A stretch of DNA of 64,000 bases from JAXDMK01 sp963765955 (GTDB lineage Bacteria; Actinomycetota; Acidimicrobiia; Acidimicrobiales; AC-14). Location of the stretch: positions 1 through 64,000 of the forward strand of contig CAVXYA010000011.1 of the NCBI GenBank assembly GCA_963765955.1, in the 5' to 3' direction. Both the position numbers and the translations under genes were made by a program. Below, piece after piece: positions 40,257 to 49,073 of this stretch. Below the pieces are notes generated by a model. The model made no database searches, was not told the DNA's origin, and saw only the letters and a program-made list of their open reading frames with translations. Within the stretch, counting starts at the first letter, position 1, and each line of letters opens with the position of its first letter.

Positions 40257-43200
40257 ATGATCCGGCCGGCCACCCCGGAGGACGGCGACGCCCTTCAACT
40301 CGTCGAGCGGCTGGCGGGTGAGCGGTTCCGGGAGGTCGGCCTTCCGGGAGTGGCCGACGACGAGCCGCCGCCGGCCGAGGACTTGGCCGCCTACGCCGCC
40401 GCCGGCCGTTCGTGGGTGGCGATAGACCCCCATGGCGTGCCGATCGGCTACGTGCTCGTCGACGTGGTCGACGGGTGTGCCCACGTCGAGCAGCTCACGG
40501 TCCGCCCCGACCACCAGGGCGCGGGATGGGCCCGAGCGCTCCTCGACCGGGTGCGGGAGTGGGCTGTGGCGACCGACAAGCCGGGGATCACCCTGACCAC
40601 CTTCGCCGATGTCCCCTGGAACCGGCCGCTGTTCGAGCACCTCGGCTTCCACGTCGTTCCCACCGCCGAGATCGGGGCCGAGCTGCGCTCGGTTCGCGCC
40701 GCCGAGGCCGGCCGCGGCCTCGATCCGGCGACGAGGGTCTGCATGCGGCTCGACCTCTCGGGTTCCCGTCGGCCGGGAGGGGGTAGGAGCCCGCCCGTTC
40801 CGGTGAGGGCGATCGAGGGGACGGACGACGACATGGCGACGAAAAAGGCGGCAGCCAAGGTGGCGACGACGGCCAAGAAGGCAGCCCGGACGGTAACCAA
40901 GGCGGCATCGGAGACGGCATCCAAGGCCGCGCCGACCAAGGCCTCGAAGGCAGCCAAGACGGCGTCCAAAGCACCCGCCAAGGCCCCCGCCAAAGCGGTG
41001 TCGAAGGCCCCCACCAGGGTGGCCGCGAAGGCCCCTAGCAAGGCGCCGGCGAAGGCCCCCGCCAAGGCGCCGGCGGAGGCAGTCGCCGAGACGGCCAAGA
41101 AGCCGGTCAAGAAGGTGACGGCCGTCAAGAAGGCAGCCGAGAAGCGGGGTGCGACGCCCGTCGCGGCGCGGGTGGCTCCGGAGAAGGAACGGGCCCAGCC
41201 GGTGGTGGGCAGCACGGTGGGCACGCCCGGCCGGGACGAGGCGCTCACGCCGACGTGGGCCCAGGAGGGCGACGTCCTCACCACCGGCACCGGCACGCCG
41301 GTCGACAACACCGACAACAGCCTGCGGATCGGTCCGCGGGGCCCGGCGTTGCTGATGGACCACCACCTGCGCGAGAAGATCATGCACTTCGACCACGAGC
41401 GGATCCCGGAGCGAGTGGTCCACGCCCGGGGGGCGGGCGCCCACGGCACCTTCCGGCTCACCGAGTCACTGGCCGAGTACACCTGCGCCAAGGTCCTCAC
41501 CGACACTGCCACCGAGACGCCGGTCTTCGTGCGCTTCTCGACCGTCGCCGGGTCCCGGGGGTCGGCCGACACCGCCCGTGACGTGCGGGGATTCGCGACC
41601 AAGTTCTACACCGACGAGGGGATCTGGGACCTCGTGGGCAACAACATCCCCGTCTTCTTCATCCAGGACGGGATCAAGTTCCCCGACATCATCCACGCGG
41701 TCAAGCCCGAGCCCGACCGGGAGATCCCCCAGGCCCAGAGCGCCCACGACACGTTCTGGGACTTCGTCTCGCTCCAGCCCGAGTCGACCCACATGCTCAT
41801 GTGGGTGATGTCCGACCGGGCCATCCCTCGGTCCTTCCGGACGATGGAGGGCTTCGGCGTCCACACCTTCCGCCTGGTCAACGAGGACGGGGCGACGACG
41901 CTTGTGAAGTTCCACTGGAAGCCGGTGGCGGGGATCCACTCCCTCGTGTGGGAGGAGTCCCAGAAGCTGGGCGGCATCGACCCTGACTTCCACCGTCGGG
42001 ACCTGTGGGACGCCATCGAGAGCGGGGCCGCCCCGCAGTACGACTTCGGCGTGCAGCTCTTCGAGGACAACGACGACCAGAGCTTCGAGGGCATCGACCT
42101 GCTCGACCCGACCAAGATCGTCCCCGAGGAGCTGGCGCCGGTGCGGATCATCGGCCGCATGACCCTCGACCGCAACCCGACCAACTTCTTCGCCGAGACC
42201 GAGCAGATCGCCTTCTGCACCGCCCACATCCCCCGGGGCATCGACTTCACCGACGACCCGCTGCTCCAGGCCCGCAACTTCTCCTACCTCGACACCCAGC
42301 TCACCCGCCTGGGCGGCCCCAACTTCGACCAGCTGCCCATCAACCGGCCCCGATCACCGGTGAACTCCAACCAGCGGGACGGCTTCGGCCAGCAGGCGAT
42401 CCACGAGGGCGTGGCCCCCTACTTCCCCAACTCGCTGGGCGGGGGGATCCCGGCCCACGCCGGCGCCGCCGGGCTGGTGCACGTGCCCCGGCCGGTGAGC
42501 GGAACGGTCGTCCGCCAGCGGGCCGAGATGGCCGAGGTCGTGTCGTTCGACGACCACTTCACCCAGGCGACGATGTTCTGGAACAGCATGACGCCGCCCG
42601 AGCGGGAGCACATCGTGGGCGCCTTCTCCTTCGAGCTGGGCAAGTGCGTGCATGCCGAGGTGAGGGCCAACGTGCTGGACAACCTGGCCAACGTGTCGGC
42701 CGAGCTGTGCGAGCGGGTGGCGGCCAGGCTCGGCATGGACGCACCGAGCGGTTCGCCCGCCGAGGATGCCGGGTCGTCGCCGGCTCTGTCCCAGGTGCCG
42801 GCCGAGCCGGGGCCGATCGCGGGCCGGACGGTCGGTGTCCTCGTCTCCGACGGGGTGGACGGGGCGGGCGTCGACGCCCTCCGCCAGGCGCTCGACGCGG
42901 AGGGCGCTGCCCTCTACGTCATCGGCCCGAGAGGCGGGGCGGTCGATGGCGCCGACGGCCCCGTCCCGGTCGACCGCAGCGCATTGACGACCCAGTCGGT
43001 GGAATACGACGCGTTGGTGGTGGCCGGCGGCGCCTCGGCGGAGGCGGTCGGAGCCGAGCCCTACACGCCGCTCAACCTGGGCGAGGCCTTCCGGCACCGC
43101 AAGGTGGTGGCCGGATGGGGCGAGGCCCAGGCGGTGCTGGAGTCCTGCGGGATCAGCCTTGATGCCCCGGGCGTAGTCGTGGGCGACGCCGCCGACGCCG

Positions 43201-43268
43201 ACTTCGGCCGCCGCCTGGTCGAGGCCATGGGCTGGCACCGCCACTGGGACCGGGTGGCCCCGGGCTGA
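40257..43268 (+). CDS. katE: Large-subunit catalase with Lys/Ala-rich tail, in open frame with an upstream GNAT domain
   Basis: One uninterrupted frame of 1003 codons. Residues 1-165 are a GNAT acetyltransferase (GYVLVDVVDGCAHVEQLTVR, DHQGAGWARALLDRV, NRPLFEHLGFHVVP). Residues about 193-300 are a Lys/Ala/Pro repeat (TKASKAAKTASKAPAKAPAK). From about 330 on it is a clade 2 catalase: HFDHERIPERVVHARGAGAH (distal His), GNNIPVFFIQDGIKFPD, and RNFSYLDTQL with the haem-ligand Tyr. The last 150 residues form the class I amidotransferase/DJ-1-like domain typical of large catalases (RTVGVLVSDGVDGAGVDAL, DALVVAGGASAEAVG). The GNAT and catalase parts may really be separate genes (see the internal start entry). 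The catalase decomposes hydrogen peroxide in the cytoplasm. Confidence 0.85.
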   Translation: MIRPATPEDGDALQLVERLAGERFREVGLPGVADDEPPPAEDLAAYAAAGRSWVAIDPHGVPIGYVLVDVVDGCAHVEQLTVRPDHQGAGWARALLDRVREWAVATDKPGITLTTFADVPWNRPLFEHLGFHVVPTAEIGAELRSVRAAEAGRGLDPATRVCMRLDLSGSRRPGGGRSPPVPVRAIEGTDDDMATKKAAAKVATTAKKAARTVTKAASETASKAAPTKASKAAKTASKAPAKAPAKAVSKAPTRVAAKAPSKAPAKAPAKAPAEAVAETAKKPVKKVTAVKKAAEKRGATPVAARVAPEKERAQPVVGSTVGTPGRDEALTPTWAQEGDVLTTGTGTPVDNTDNSLRIGPRGPALLMDHHLREKIMHFDHERIPERVVHARGAGAHGTFRLTESLAEYTCAKVLTDTATETPVFVRFSTVAGSRGSADTARDVRGFATKFYTDEGIWDLVGNNIPVFFIQDGIKFPDIIHAVKPEPDREIPQAQSAHDTFWDFVSLQPESTHMLMWVMSDRAIPRSFRTMEGFGVHTFRLVNEDGATTLVKFHWKPVAGIHSLVWEESQKLGGIDPDFHRRDLWDAIESGAAPQYDFGVQLFEDNDDQSFEGIDLLDPTKIVPEELAPVRIIGRMTLDRNPTNFFAETEQIAFCTAHIPRGIDFTDDPLLQARNFSYLDTQLTRLGGPNFDQLPINRPRSPVNSNQRDGFGQQAIHEGVAPYFPNSLGGGIPAHAGAAGLVHVPRPVSGTVVRQRAEMAEVVSFDDHFTQATMFWNSMTPPEREHIVGAFSFELGKCVHAEVRANVLDNLANVSAELCERVAARLGMDAPSGSPAEDAGSSPALSQVPAEPGPIAGRTVGVLVSDGVDGAGVDALRQALDAEGAALYVIGPRGGAVDGADGPVPVDRSALTTQSVEYDALVVAGGASAEAVGAEPYTPLNLGEAFRHRKVVAGWGEAQAVLESCGISLDAPGVVVGDAADADFGRRLVEAMGWHRHWDRVAPG
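40784..40835 (+). other. Probable hidden stop and true catalase start
   Basis: After the GNAT domain the sequence reads GGGAGGGGGTAG. One more G in the run would make TAG at 40784-40786 an in-frame stop. Then GAGGGG lies about 11 bases before ATG 40833, which starts MATKKAAAKVATTAKKAAR. So the frame may be two genes (GNAT 40257 to about 40786, catalase 40833-43268) merged by one missing base in a G homopolymer. The window shows other single-base frame errors. Confidence 0.6.
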
Positions 43269-43327
43269 CTCCGGCGGCTTTGAGGGCGGCCGCCGATGAG
43301 GGCGAGCTCTGGGTCAGCGGGTCTGGG

Positions 43328-43612
43328 TCAGTAGTCCTCGTAGTAGTAGTAGCGGCGGCGGCGGCTCACCAGATACACGACCACCATGGCGCCGAGCACC
43401 GACGCGATCCATCCGGGGGTGTAGGCCGCGCCCCATATGAGGCGTCCGACCAGCGCCGCGCCGATGGATCCGACGATGCCCGCGCCAGCCGTGGCCAGCA
43501 GGCCGATGGGAGTCGGCCCCGGCACCAGCAGGCGGGCGATGGCCCCGACGATGAGGCCGATGAACAGTGCCACCAGGATGAACCACAGCAGGTTGGAAGC
43601 GTCGTTCGTCAT
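43328..43612 (-). CDS. GlsB/YeaQ/YmgE-like small membrane protein
   Basis: A 94-residue protein of the transglycosylase-associated (GlsB/YeaQ) family: LWFILVALFIGLIVGAIARL, LVPGPTPIGLLATAGAGIVG, SIGAALVGRLIW and WIASVLGAMVVVYLV, three to four membrane helices with the P-x-G-x-x-x-T-x-x-x-G-I-x-G-x pattern of the family. The C-terminus is RRRRYYYYEDY. Members are general-stress membrane proteins of unknown role. The ATG 43612 (MTNDASNLL) is preferred over a longer frame. Confidence 0.85.
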   Translation of the reverse strand: MTNDASNLLWFILVALFIGLIVGAIARLLVPGPTPIGLLATAGAGIVGSIGAALVGRLIWGAAYTPGWIASVLGAMVVVYLVSRRRRYYYYEDY

Positions 43613-43726
43613 GGTGGAATCGTCCCCGCCCGTCGCCGATCTCACACACGGTGGTGGCACGACCGCGCAGCCGGGCGAAGCCTATTCGGGGAATCCCGGA
43701 GCGGGTGCGGCTCGTAACCTTCCCCT

Positions 43727-44632
43727 ATGGAGAACTACCAGAAGTACCTAGCCGAGGAGGTGGCCGAGGATCATTCCATCGGCCTGATGACGAGGCGGGA
43801 GGCGCTCCGCCGCCTGGGGATGATGGGGTTCAGCGCGGTAGGGGCGTCGGCCCTGCTCGCCGCCTGCGGGGGTGGCGACGACGACGTGGCGCAGTCGTCC
43901 ACCACCGCACCGGCAGCGGGGTCGACCCCGACGACCGCGGCGGCGGCCGGCGGCACCGGCACCGAGACGATCACCTACCCGAGCGGCAGGGCCACCCCCC
44001 TGACCGGTGCCTGGGCACCGTCACCGACGGCCCGGGGGGCGGTGGTGGTGATCCACGAGAACCGGGGCCTCACCGACCACATCCGCTCGGTGGCAGCCCG
44101 GCTGGCGAGGGACGGCTACTCGGCCATCGCCGTCGACCTGCTGTCGGAGGAGGGTGGGAGCGCCAAGGTGGGGGAGGCCGACGCCGGGGCCGCCCTCAAC
44201 GCCGCCGGCAGCGAGCGGCTGGTCGCCGACCTGAAGGCCACCCTCGACGAGCTGGCCCGCCGCCAGCCGGGGGCGAAGCTCGGCGTCATCGGGTTCTGCT
44301 TCGGCGGCACCCAGACGTGGTCGTTGCTAGGCAGCGGTGAGTCCCGGGTGGCGGCCGCCGCCCCCTTCTACGGAACGGTGGACCCGAACGTCGACTTCTC
44401 CGGGGCCAAGGCCGCGGTCCTGGGCGTCTACGCCGAGCTCGACACCCGGGTCAACGGCACCCGCGACGCGGCCCAGGCGGCGCTGGAGAAGGCGGGCCTC
44501 ACTCACGAGCTGCGCACGTTCCCGGGGGTCAACCACGCCTTCTTCAACGACACCGGCCAGCGTTACGACGCCACCCAGGCGGCGGCCGCCTACGAGGCCG
44601 TGCTCGCCTGGTTCGGCCAACACCTGGCCTGA
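43727..44632 (+). CDS. Exported dienelactone hydrolase-family lipoprotein
   Basis: A 301-residue protein with a Tat-type twin arginine and lipobox (MTRREALRRLGMMGFSAVGA, LLAAC) after a 20-residue cytoplasmic start, then a Ser/Thr/Ala-rich spacer. The enzyme domain is a dienelactone hydrolase: AVVVIHENRGLTDHIRSVAA, nucleophile Cys in VIGFCFGGTQTW, Asp in YAELDTRV and His in GVNHAFFND. This family hydrolyses dienelactone or related esters; the exported, lipid-anchored form is common in actinobacteria with unknown substrate. It shares the divergent intergenic region with the GlsB-like gene. Confidence 0.88.
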   Translation: MENYQKYLAEEVAEDHSIGLMTRREALRRLGMMGFSAVGASALLAACGGGDDDVAQSSTTAPAAGSTPTTAAAAGGTGTETITYPSGRATPLTGAWAPSPTARGAVVVIHENRGLTDHIRSVAARLARDGYSAIAVDLLSEEGGSAKVGEADAGAALNAAGSERLVADLKATLDELARRQPGAKLGVIGFCFGGTQTWSLLGSGESRVAAAAPFYGTVDPNVDFSGAKAAVLGVYAELDTRVNGTRDAAQAALEKAGLTHELRTFPGVNHAFFNDTGQRYDATQAAAAYEAVLAWFGQHLA

Positions 44633-44640
44633 CGGACCTC

Positions 44641-44666
44641 GCCCCGGCGCACCGCCCGGCCGGGGC
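44641..44666. terminator. Hairpin between convergent genes
   Basis: GCCCCGGC (44641-44648) pairs with GCCGGGGC (44659-44666), just after the hydrolase stop at 44632. The stem is GC-rich with only a short CACTT tail. It is likely to terminate the hydrolase transcript. Confidence 0.45.
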
Positions 44667-44756
44667 ACTTCTCGCTGGGTACGAGCCTGAGGTTCGTGTC
44701 CACCGGCGACACGGTCACCCTGCTCGACGGGGCAACCGGGGCCGGCGACGAGCGGG

Positions 44757-45104
44757 TCAGCCGGCGGGGAAGCCCTTGAGCAGGTCGCCCGGGCATTCGA
44801 GGCGGGCGTGCTCGGCCCGCAGGGCGTCCGCACTCTCCCGGTAGGGCGCAGGGTCGGGGGGGCCGACGACGCCCCTCGACGCCAACCGGTAGTCGTTGAG
44901 CAGCGACAACGCCTCGGTGGCCAGCCTCAGGCAGGCGATCCCCTTGGCGTCGCCCTGGGGGATGGTGACGGTGGTCGTCGGCGGCTCGGTGGTGGTCGTC
45001 GGCGGGGGAGCGTCGTCGCCGCCTCCGCACCCGCCGAGGGCGCCGGCCACGAGGATGGCCGCCACCACCGCCGTCGCCGCCCGGGTCCGCCCCATGCGGT
45101 CCAT
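44757..45104 (-). CDS. Small lipoprotein of unknown function
   Basis: A 115-residue protein with a lipoprotein signal (MDRMGRTRAATAVVAAILVA, GALGGC), a Thr/Pro spacer (TTTTEPPTTTVTIP) and a helical domain (GIACLRLATEALSLLNDYRL, ADALRAEHARLECPGDLLKG) holding two cysteines that may pair. No family is known to me. Starts at 45104 and 45095 are both plausible. Convergent with the hydrolase gene. Confidence 0.65.
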   Translation of the reverse strand: MDRMGRTRAATAVVAAILVAGALGGCGGGDDAPPPTTTTEPPTTTVTIPQGDAKGIACLRLATEALSLLNDYRLASRGVVGPPDPAPYRESADALRAEHARLECPGDLLKGFPAG

Positions 45105-45351
45105 CGTTCCACACCGGCCGCGGGGGCCGGCGAGTGGTGGCGGGCCTGAGTTCCCCCTCAAGGCGATCGGCCGGCATGCCGATACTCGCGGCATTCGGGC
45201 CTGCCGCCTGGAAGCAGTGCACGCGCCCCGACGCAGGTCGGCCCTGAGGTCGCTGGGGGTTGGCGAGTCCCAGCTGGGTGGGTGGTGCCTGGTCGGTGAG
45301 CGCTGGCCAGGCACCGCCTCCCGTGCGCTCGGCCCGGGGCCGATGTCAGTC

Positions 45352-46038
45352 TCAGACGAAGGGGCGGAGGAACTCCCGCAGGGCGCTGGCGCGCTCCGCC
45401 ACCTCGATGTCGTCGGCCGCCCCTTCGACGTCGGTGGCCAGCTCCTGGATCCGCCGCCACGTCAGGTCCTCGATCCCGTACGGGGGGAGGCTCTCGGCCA
45501 CCACCTCGGCCAGCGCCGCCAGCTCGCCGGCGAGGAGCTTGTCGGCGGGAGCGCGCTGGAGCCGGTCGGCGGCGACGAACAGGTCGGCCATGGCCGCCTG
45601 GGCCTCCTCACCGCCATCGGCCGGGACCTCGTCGTCGTCCTCCTCGCCGTCGTTGTCCTCGTCGTCGTCCTCGTCCTCACCGGCCGGCTCGTCGTCCTCC
45701 TCGGCCGGCACCTCGTCCTCCGTCGCCTCGGTGGTGAGGCCCTCGAGGTCGTCGAGGATTCCGTCGACCACCGCCTCGAGGGGCTCGGGCACCACCAGCA
45801 CGACGCCCGCCTCCCACCGGTAGGGGAGGCCGTCGGCGGCCAGGGCCGCGGTCAGGGCGGCCCGGTCGATGACCGGCCACTCGTCGAGGCCGTAGGTGAC
45901 CTCGTCGTCCGACGGCGCCAGCATGCCCGGGGGCTCGGACGCCACCCCGCACTCGGAGCAGGTCCAGTCGGTCTCGAAGGCGGCGCCCCGGAACGTGGTG
46001 GCCATCTGGGCGCCACAGCGTGGGCAGAACAGGATCAT
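45352..46038 (-). CDS. Zinc-ribbon protein with a long acidic segment
   Basis: A 228-residue protein. The N-terminus has two CxxC knuckles (MILFCPRCGAQMATTF and WTCSECGVAS), a zinc ribbon. A globular segment follows (VTYGLDEWPVIDRAALTAAL, WEAGVVLVVPEPLEAV). Then comes an acidic linker of about 45 residues (EDEVPAEEDDEPAGEDEDDD) and a helical C-terminus (MADLFVAADRLQRAPADKLL, VAERASALREFLRPF). The start at MILF follows the family-like N-terminal Cys pair. Function unknown; the acidic stretch recalls the Asp-rich protein at 37798 but is not related in detail. Confidence 0.62.
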   Translation of the reverse strand: MILFCPRCGAQMATTFRGAAFETDWTCSECGVASEPPGMLAPSDDEVTYGLDEWPVIDRAALTAALAADGLPYRWEAGVVLVVPEPLEAVVDGILDDLEGLTTEATEDEVPAEEDDEPAGEDEDDDEDNDGEEDDDEVPADGGEEAQAAMADLFVAADRLQRAPADKLLAGELAALAEVVAESLPPYGIEDLTWRRIQELATDVEGAADDIEVAERASALREFLRPFV

Positions 46039-46111
46039 GTGGCACCGCCCGGAGCATCGAAGGGACACCGAAGAGGAGGCGTCACCCTACGCTTTGTGGG
46101 TGCCGTCGGAC

Positions 46112-46498
46112 ATGACGTCCCTGACGCCCGAGGAGCTGACCGCGATCGGGGCCCGCCTGGATGCGGAGCGGGAACGGACGGCGGCCACCGAGGAGGGCCT
46201 CGCGGCCGAGTACAAGGCGGTGATCGAGGCGTCGGACCAGGCGAACCTCGACGACGAGCACGATCCCGAGGGGGCCACCGTCGGCTTCGAGCGGGCCCGG
46301 GTGGCGAGCCTCCTCGCCCAGGCCCGCAGCCACCTGTCCGCACTCGCGCAGGCTGCCGAGCGGCTGCGCACGGGGGACTTCGGGGGGTGCCAGGAGTGCG
46401 GCCGGCCCATCGCCGTCGAGCGTCTCACCGCCCACCCGACGGCCACCACGTGCGTGGCCTGCGCCGCGCCCGCCGGTCGGGCCATCCGGCGCCGGTAG
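46112..46498 (+). CDS. DksA/TraR-family zinc-finger protein
   Basis: A 128-residue protein with the DksA/TraR C4 zinc finger near the end: GGCQECGRPIAVERL and TTCVACAAPAGR (C-x2-C-x17-C-x2-C). The first 85 residues form a long helical hairpin (LTPEELTAIGARLDAERERT, RVASLLAQARSHLSALAQAA). Proteins of this shape enter the RNA polymerase secondary channel in enterobacteria; in actinobacteria their role is less clear. GTG at 46100 is an alternative start. Divergent from the zinc-ribbon gene. Confidence 0.82.
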   Translation: MTSLTPEELTAIGARLDAERERTAATEEGLAAEYKAVIEASDQANLDDEHDPEGATVGFERARVASLLAQARSHLSALAQAAERLRTGDFGGCQECGRPIAVERLTAHPTATTCVACAAPAGRAIRRR

Positions 46499-46540
46499 GA
46501 CAATTCGTCGCCGGCCGCGGGACCCTTCGGCCACCATGGT

Positions 46541-47389
46541 GTGGTGGCGGCGGTGGCGGTGCACTCGAGCGGGGACGCAGGCGAGGTCATGCGGGCGGCC
46601 GGGGCGTTCCTGCTGGCGGAGCCGGTCCGCCACAGCATCTTCCTCACGTTGGTGCGGGAGTGGGCCGACCACCCCGAGCCGGGCCGCTTCTGGTGGGCGA
46701 CGGCGGGGCACGACGGGGAGGTGGTCGGCTTCGCCATGCAGGTGCCGGCTGGATTCAGCTCCGGCGTGGCCCCGGCGCCCGACGAGGTCGTCGACGCCCT
46801 CTGCGACCGGATCATGGCCGAGGTGCCCGACCTGCCCGGGGTGATCGCCGAAGCGGCGGTGGCGGCCCGGTTCGCCGGCCGCTGGGCCGAATCCCTGGCC
46901 GTGCCCGCCCGTCCGGTGGAGGCCCAGCGGGTGTACGGGCTGGTCACGGTGGTCCCCCCGGACGAACCGTCACCCGGACGGCTGCGCCGGGCGACCGCGG
47001 ACGAGCGCGACGTCCTCGTCCCGTGGGCCGCCGGCTTCCTGGCCGAGGTGGGCGGGTTGCCGGACGAACCGGGCGATGCCGTTGACCGCAACCTGGCCGG
47101 GGATCGGCTGTGGCTGTGGGAGGACGACGACGGTCCGGCGGCGATGGCCTCGGCCACCCCGCCCCTCGGCGGCGTGAGCCGCATCGGGTTCGTCTACACC
47201 CCGCCCGAGCGGCGACGGCGGGGCTATGCCACGACCTGCGTGGCCGCCCTGTCGGAGCGGCTCCTGGCCGAGGGGGCGGAACGCTGCATGCTCTACGCCC
47301 AGCTCCACAACCCCACGTCGAACGCCATCTACCGGCGCATGGGCTACGAGCCGGTCGCCGACATCGTCTCGTACCGCTTCGGCGGTTGA
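46541..47389 (+). CDS. GNAT-family N-acetyltransferase
   Basis: A 282-residue acetyltransferase with two GNAT-like halves; the C-terminal half is the active-looking one. The acetyl-CoA site is IGFVYTPPERRRRGYATTCV (the R/Q-x-x-G-x-G/A motif, here R-R-R-R-G-Y-A), followed by LSERLLAEGAERCMLYAQLH and NPTSNAIYRRMGYEPVAD. The N-terminal half (EVMRAAGAFLLAEPVRHSIF, FWWATAGHDGEVVGFAMQV) is a degenerate copy. Substrate unknown. The GTG start at 46541 fits the domain start. The next gene begins 3 bases downstream and is probably co-transcribed. Confidence 0.85.
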   Translation: MVAAVAVHSSGDAGEVMRAAGAFLLAEPVRHSIFLTLVREWADHPEPGRFWWATAGHDGEVVGFAMQVPAGFSSGVAPAPDEVVDALCDRIMAEVPDLPGVIAEAAVAARFAGRWAESLAVPARPVEAQRVYGLVTVVPPDEPSPGRLRRATADERDVLVPWAAGFLAEVGGLPDEPGDAVDRNLAGDRLWLWEDDDGPAAMASATPPLGGVSRIGFVYTPPERRRRGYATTCVAALSERLLAEGAERCMLYAQLHNPTSNAIYRRMGYEPVADIVSYRFGG

Positions 47390-47392
47390 TCG

Positions 47393-47926
47393 GTGTCGGA
47401 TCCCGGACTCGAACGCCTGGCCGGGCTGGTGGCGCGGGTCGAGGGCGCCGCCTGCTGGCTGGCCCGGATGGCGACCCGGGCGGCCATCGTGGGCGGGGTG
47501 GCGGGAGCCCTGCTCTGGTGGGTCGCAGCCGGCGACCGGATCACGACCTGGTGGCGGGGGACCGGGGGATCGCTTCTGGTGCTGGCCCTCTGCCTGGCGC
47601 CCGCGGCCTGGCTGGTGAACCTGCGCATGGCGTTGCTCGAGCTGGTGGAGCTGCCGGAGAAGCTGGGCGGGGTCGCCACCCGGCGCGTCGGCCGGCTGCG
47701 GGACCGCCGGCCCTCGCCCGATCGCCCCGAGGGCGGCCCGCTCGGGGCCGCCCGGTCGGTGTGGGATGCGGTGCGGGACTACGCCGATGTCGTCGGGGCG
47801 TGGGGGACGGTGGCCCAGATGGTGGTTCCGTGGTTCTGGTTCGTGACCGCCGTCGCCTTCGCCGCGGTGCCGGTCGTGGTCGTCGTGGCCGGGGTGGCCC
47901 TCCTCGTCGACCCGCTGGTGGGCTGA
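47393..47926 (+). CDS. Membrane protein of unknown function
   Basis: A 177-residue protein with membrane segments near 27-47 (AAIVGGVAGALLWWVA), 58-78 (GSLLVLALCLAPAAWLVNL) and 145-172 (FWFVTAVAFAAVPVVVVVAG), and a basic loop (TRRVGRLRDRRPSPDRPEGG). No family is recognised. The GTG start at 47393 lies 3 bases after the acetyltransferase stop, so the two are an operon. Confidence 0.62.
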   Translation: MSDPGLERLAGLVARVEGAACWLARMATRAAIVGGVAGALLWWVAAGDRITTWWRGTGGSLLVLALCLAPAAWLVNLRMALLELVELPEKLGGVATRRVGRLRDRRPSPDRPEGGPLGAARSVWDAVRDYADVVGAWGTVAQMVVPWFWFVTAVAFAAVPVVVVVAGVALLVDPLVG

Positions 47927-48045
47927 GTCGGGGGGGCTCGCCCTCGCACCGGTCTTTGGCGCGTCATGGGCGCTTGCCGCCCCGGGCGCGCCACAGTCCG
48001 GCGGGGGAAGCGTGGGCCCGCTGAGCGCGCTGGCCTGTCGCCGTT

Positions 48046-49014
48046 TTACTGGCCCAGGCCCTCGGGCGAGACCTCGGGGCGGAGGAGCCACTGGTGCGCC
48101 GATCCCTCGGGGTCGAGCTCGCGCCAGGTGTCGGCGACCCCCGGGAGGTGGATGAGCAGGAGCAGGCGGAGGGTGTCGTGCAGCTCCACCAGCGACCGGC
48201 GCAGGAGCGTCCCGTCGGCTGACGCGGTGCGCCCGGGGTGTCCGAGGGTGGCCCGCACCGACTCCCAGGCGTACATGGCCCCGCCCCCGTCCTCCCTGAT
48301 CCGCCGGGACCGGGCCGGGTCACGGGCATCGGCGGTCTTGGCCCGGGGGGACACGCCTGCGGCGACCACCGCCTCCCGGAACGACCGGTCGTCGCCCAGC
48401 CGGTAGACCCGGGTCAGGGGCTCATCGCTGGGGGAGCAGGCGATGGCGGCGTAGCGCTCGACCGCCGACCACAGCAGGAGGTAGGCGGACTGGAGGCCGT
48501 AGAACCGCTCCCACAGGGCGGGGCTGTCGCCGGCCAGGCTCGGGAAGGGGGGGACGGCGAGGTCGAGGGCGGTCCGCCGCACGGAGTGGAGCCCGTAGCG
48601 GAGCAGGGGGTCGGCGTCGGCTGACCACGAGGTGAACCACTCGTCGGCGCTGCCCCGGTCGGGGTGGCGACCCTGGAGGACGTTCACCCGCACCGCCCCG
48701 TCGTCCACCCGGGCGTCGGCGATGTGCCAGCGGTAGTGGTGGCGGGGCTCGAACCCGCACACCGCGTCGTAGGCGGCCCGCTCCTGGCCCCGGGCGAAGC
48801 GCAGCACCGCCCCCTCCACGCCGGCCGTCCCCTCCGGGTCGAGCAGGGGCAGCCCGTCGCGGTAGCGCAGGCCGCCGTCGGTCAGCCGGGCGGCGGCGGT
48901 CTGGGCGACGAGGGGCGCGACCACGCCCCCGTAGGCGGGCTGGTCGGGCTTGAGCAGCCCGTAGGCGAAGAGGGGCAGGTCCAACCGGCCCGGCAGCTCG
49001 AGGGTGTCCGGCAT
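48046..49014 (-). CDS. Gamma-glutamylcyclotransferase (AIG2)-like fold protein
   Basis: A 322-residue protein. The first 110 residues match the gamma-glutamylcyclotransferase/AIG2 fold: LPLFAYGLLKPDQPAYGGVV (the F-x-Y-G-x-L loop), DGLPLLDPEGTAGVEGAVLR and ERAAYDAVCGFEPRHHYRW. The remaining 200 residues are unrelated and mostly helical (ALWERFYGLQSAYLLLWSAV, RSLVELHDTLRLLLLIHLP). I recall this longer form as a hypothetical protein in actinobacteria. The catalytic Glu of true cyclotransferases is not obvious, so enzymatic activity is uncertain. It is divergent from the tfoX-like gene. Confidence 0.7.
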   Translation of the reverse strand: MPDTLELPGRLDLPLFAYGLLKPDQPAYGGVVAPLVAQTAAARLTDGGLRYRDGLPLLDPEGTAGVEGAVLRFARGQERAAYDAVCGFEPRHHYRWHIADARVDDGAVRVNVLQGRHPDRGSADEWFTSWSADADPLLRYGLHSVRRTALDLAVPPFPSLAGDSPALWERFYGLQSAYLLLWSAVERYAAIACSPSDEPLTRVYRLGDDRSFREAVVAAGVSPRAKTADARDPARSRRIREDGGGAMYAWESVRATLGHPGRTASADGTLLRRSLVELHDTLRLLLLIHLPGVADTWRELDPEGSAHQWLLRPEVSPEGLGQ

Positions 49015-49073
49015 CTCCGGGCGATCCTACGGGTGTTAGCTGGTAGCCGGATCGCGGGCGTGGAGGTGGAGTG

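Noticed and set aside
48742..48758. tRNA T-arm-like sequence on the minus strand (GCGGG-TTCGAGC-CCCGC)
   Set aside because: It lies inside the AIG2-like gene, where it encodes conserved residues GFEPRHH. No matching acceptor, D-arm or anticodon arm is found at tRNA spacing.
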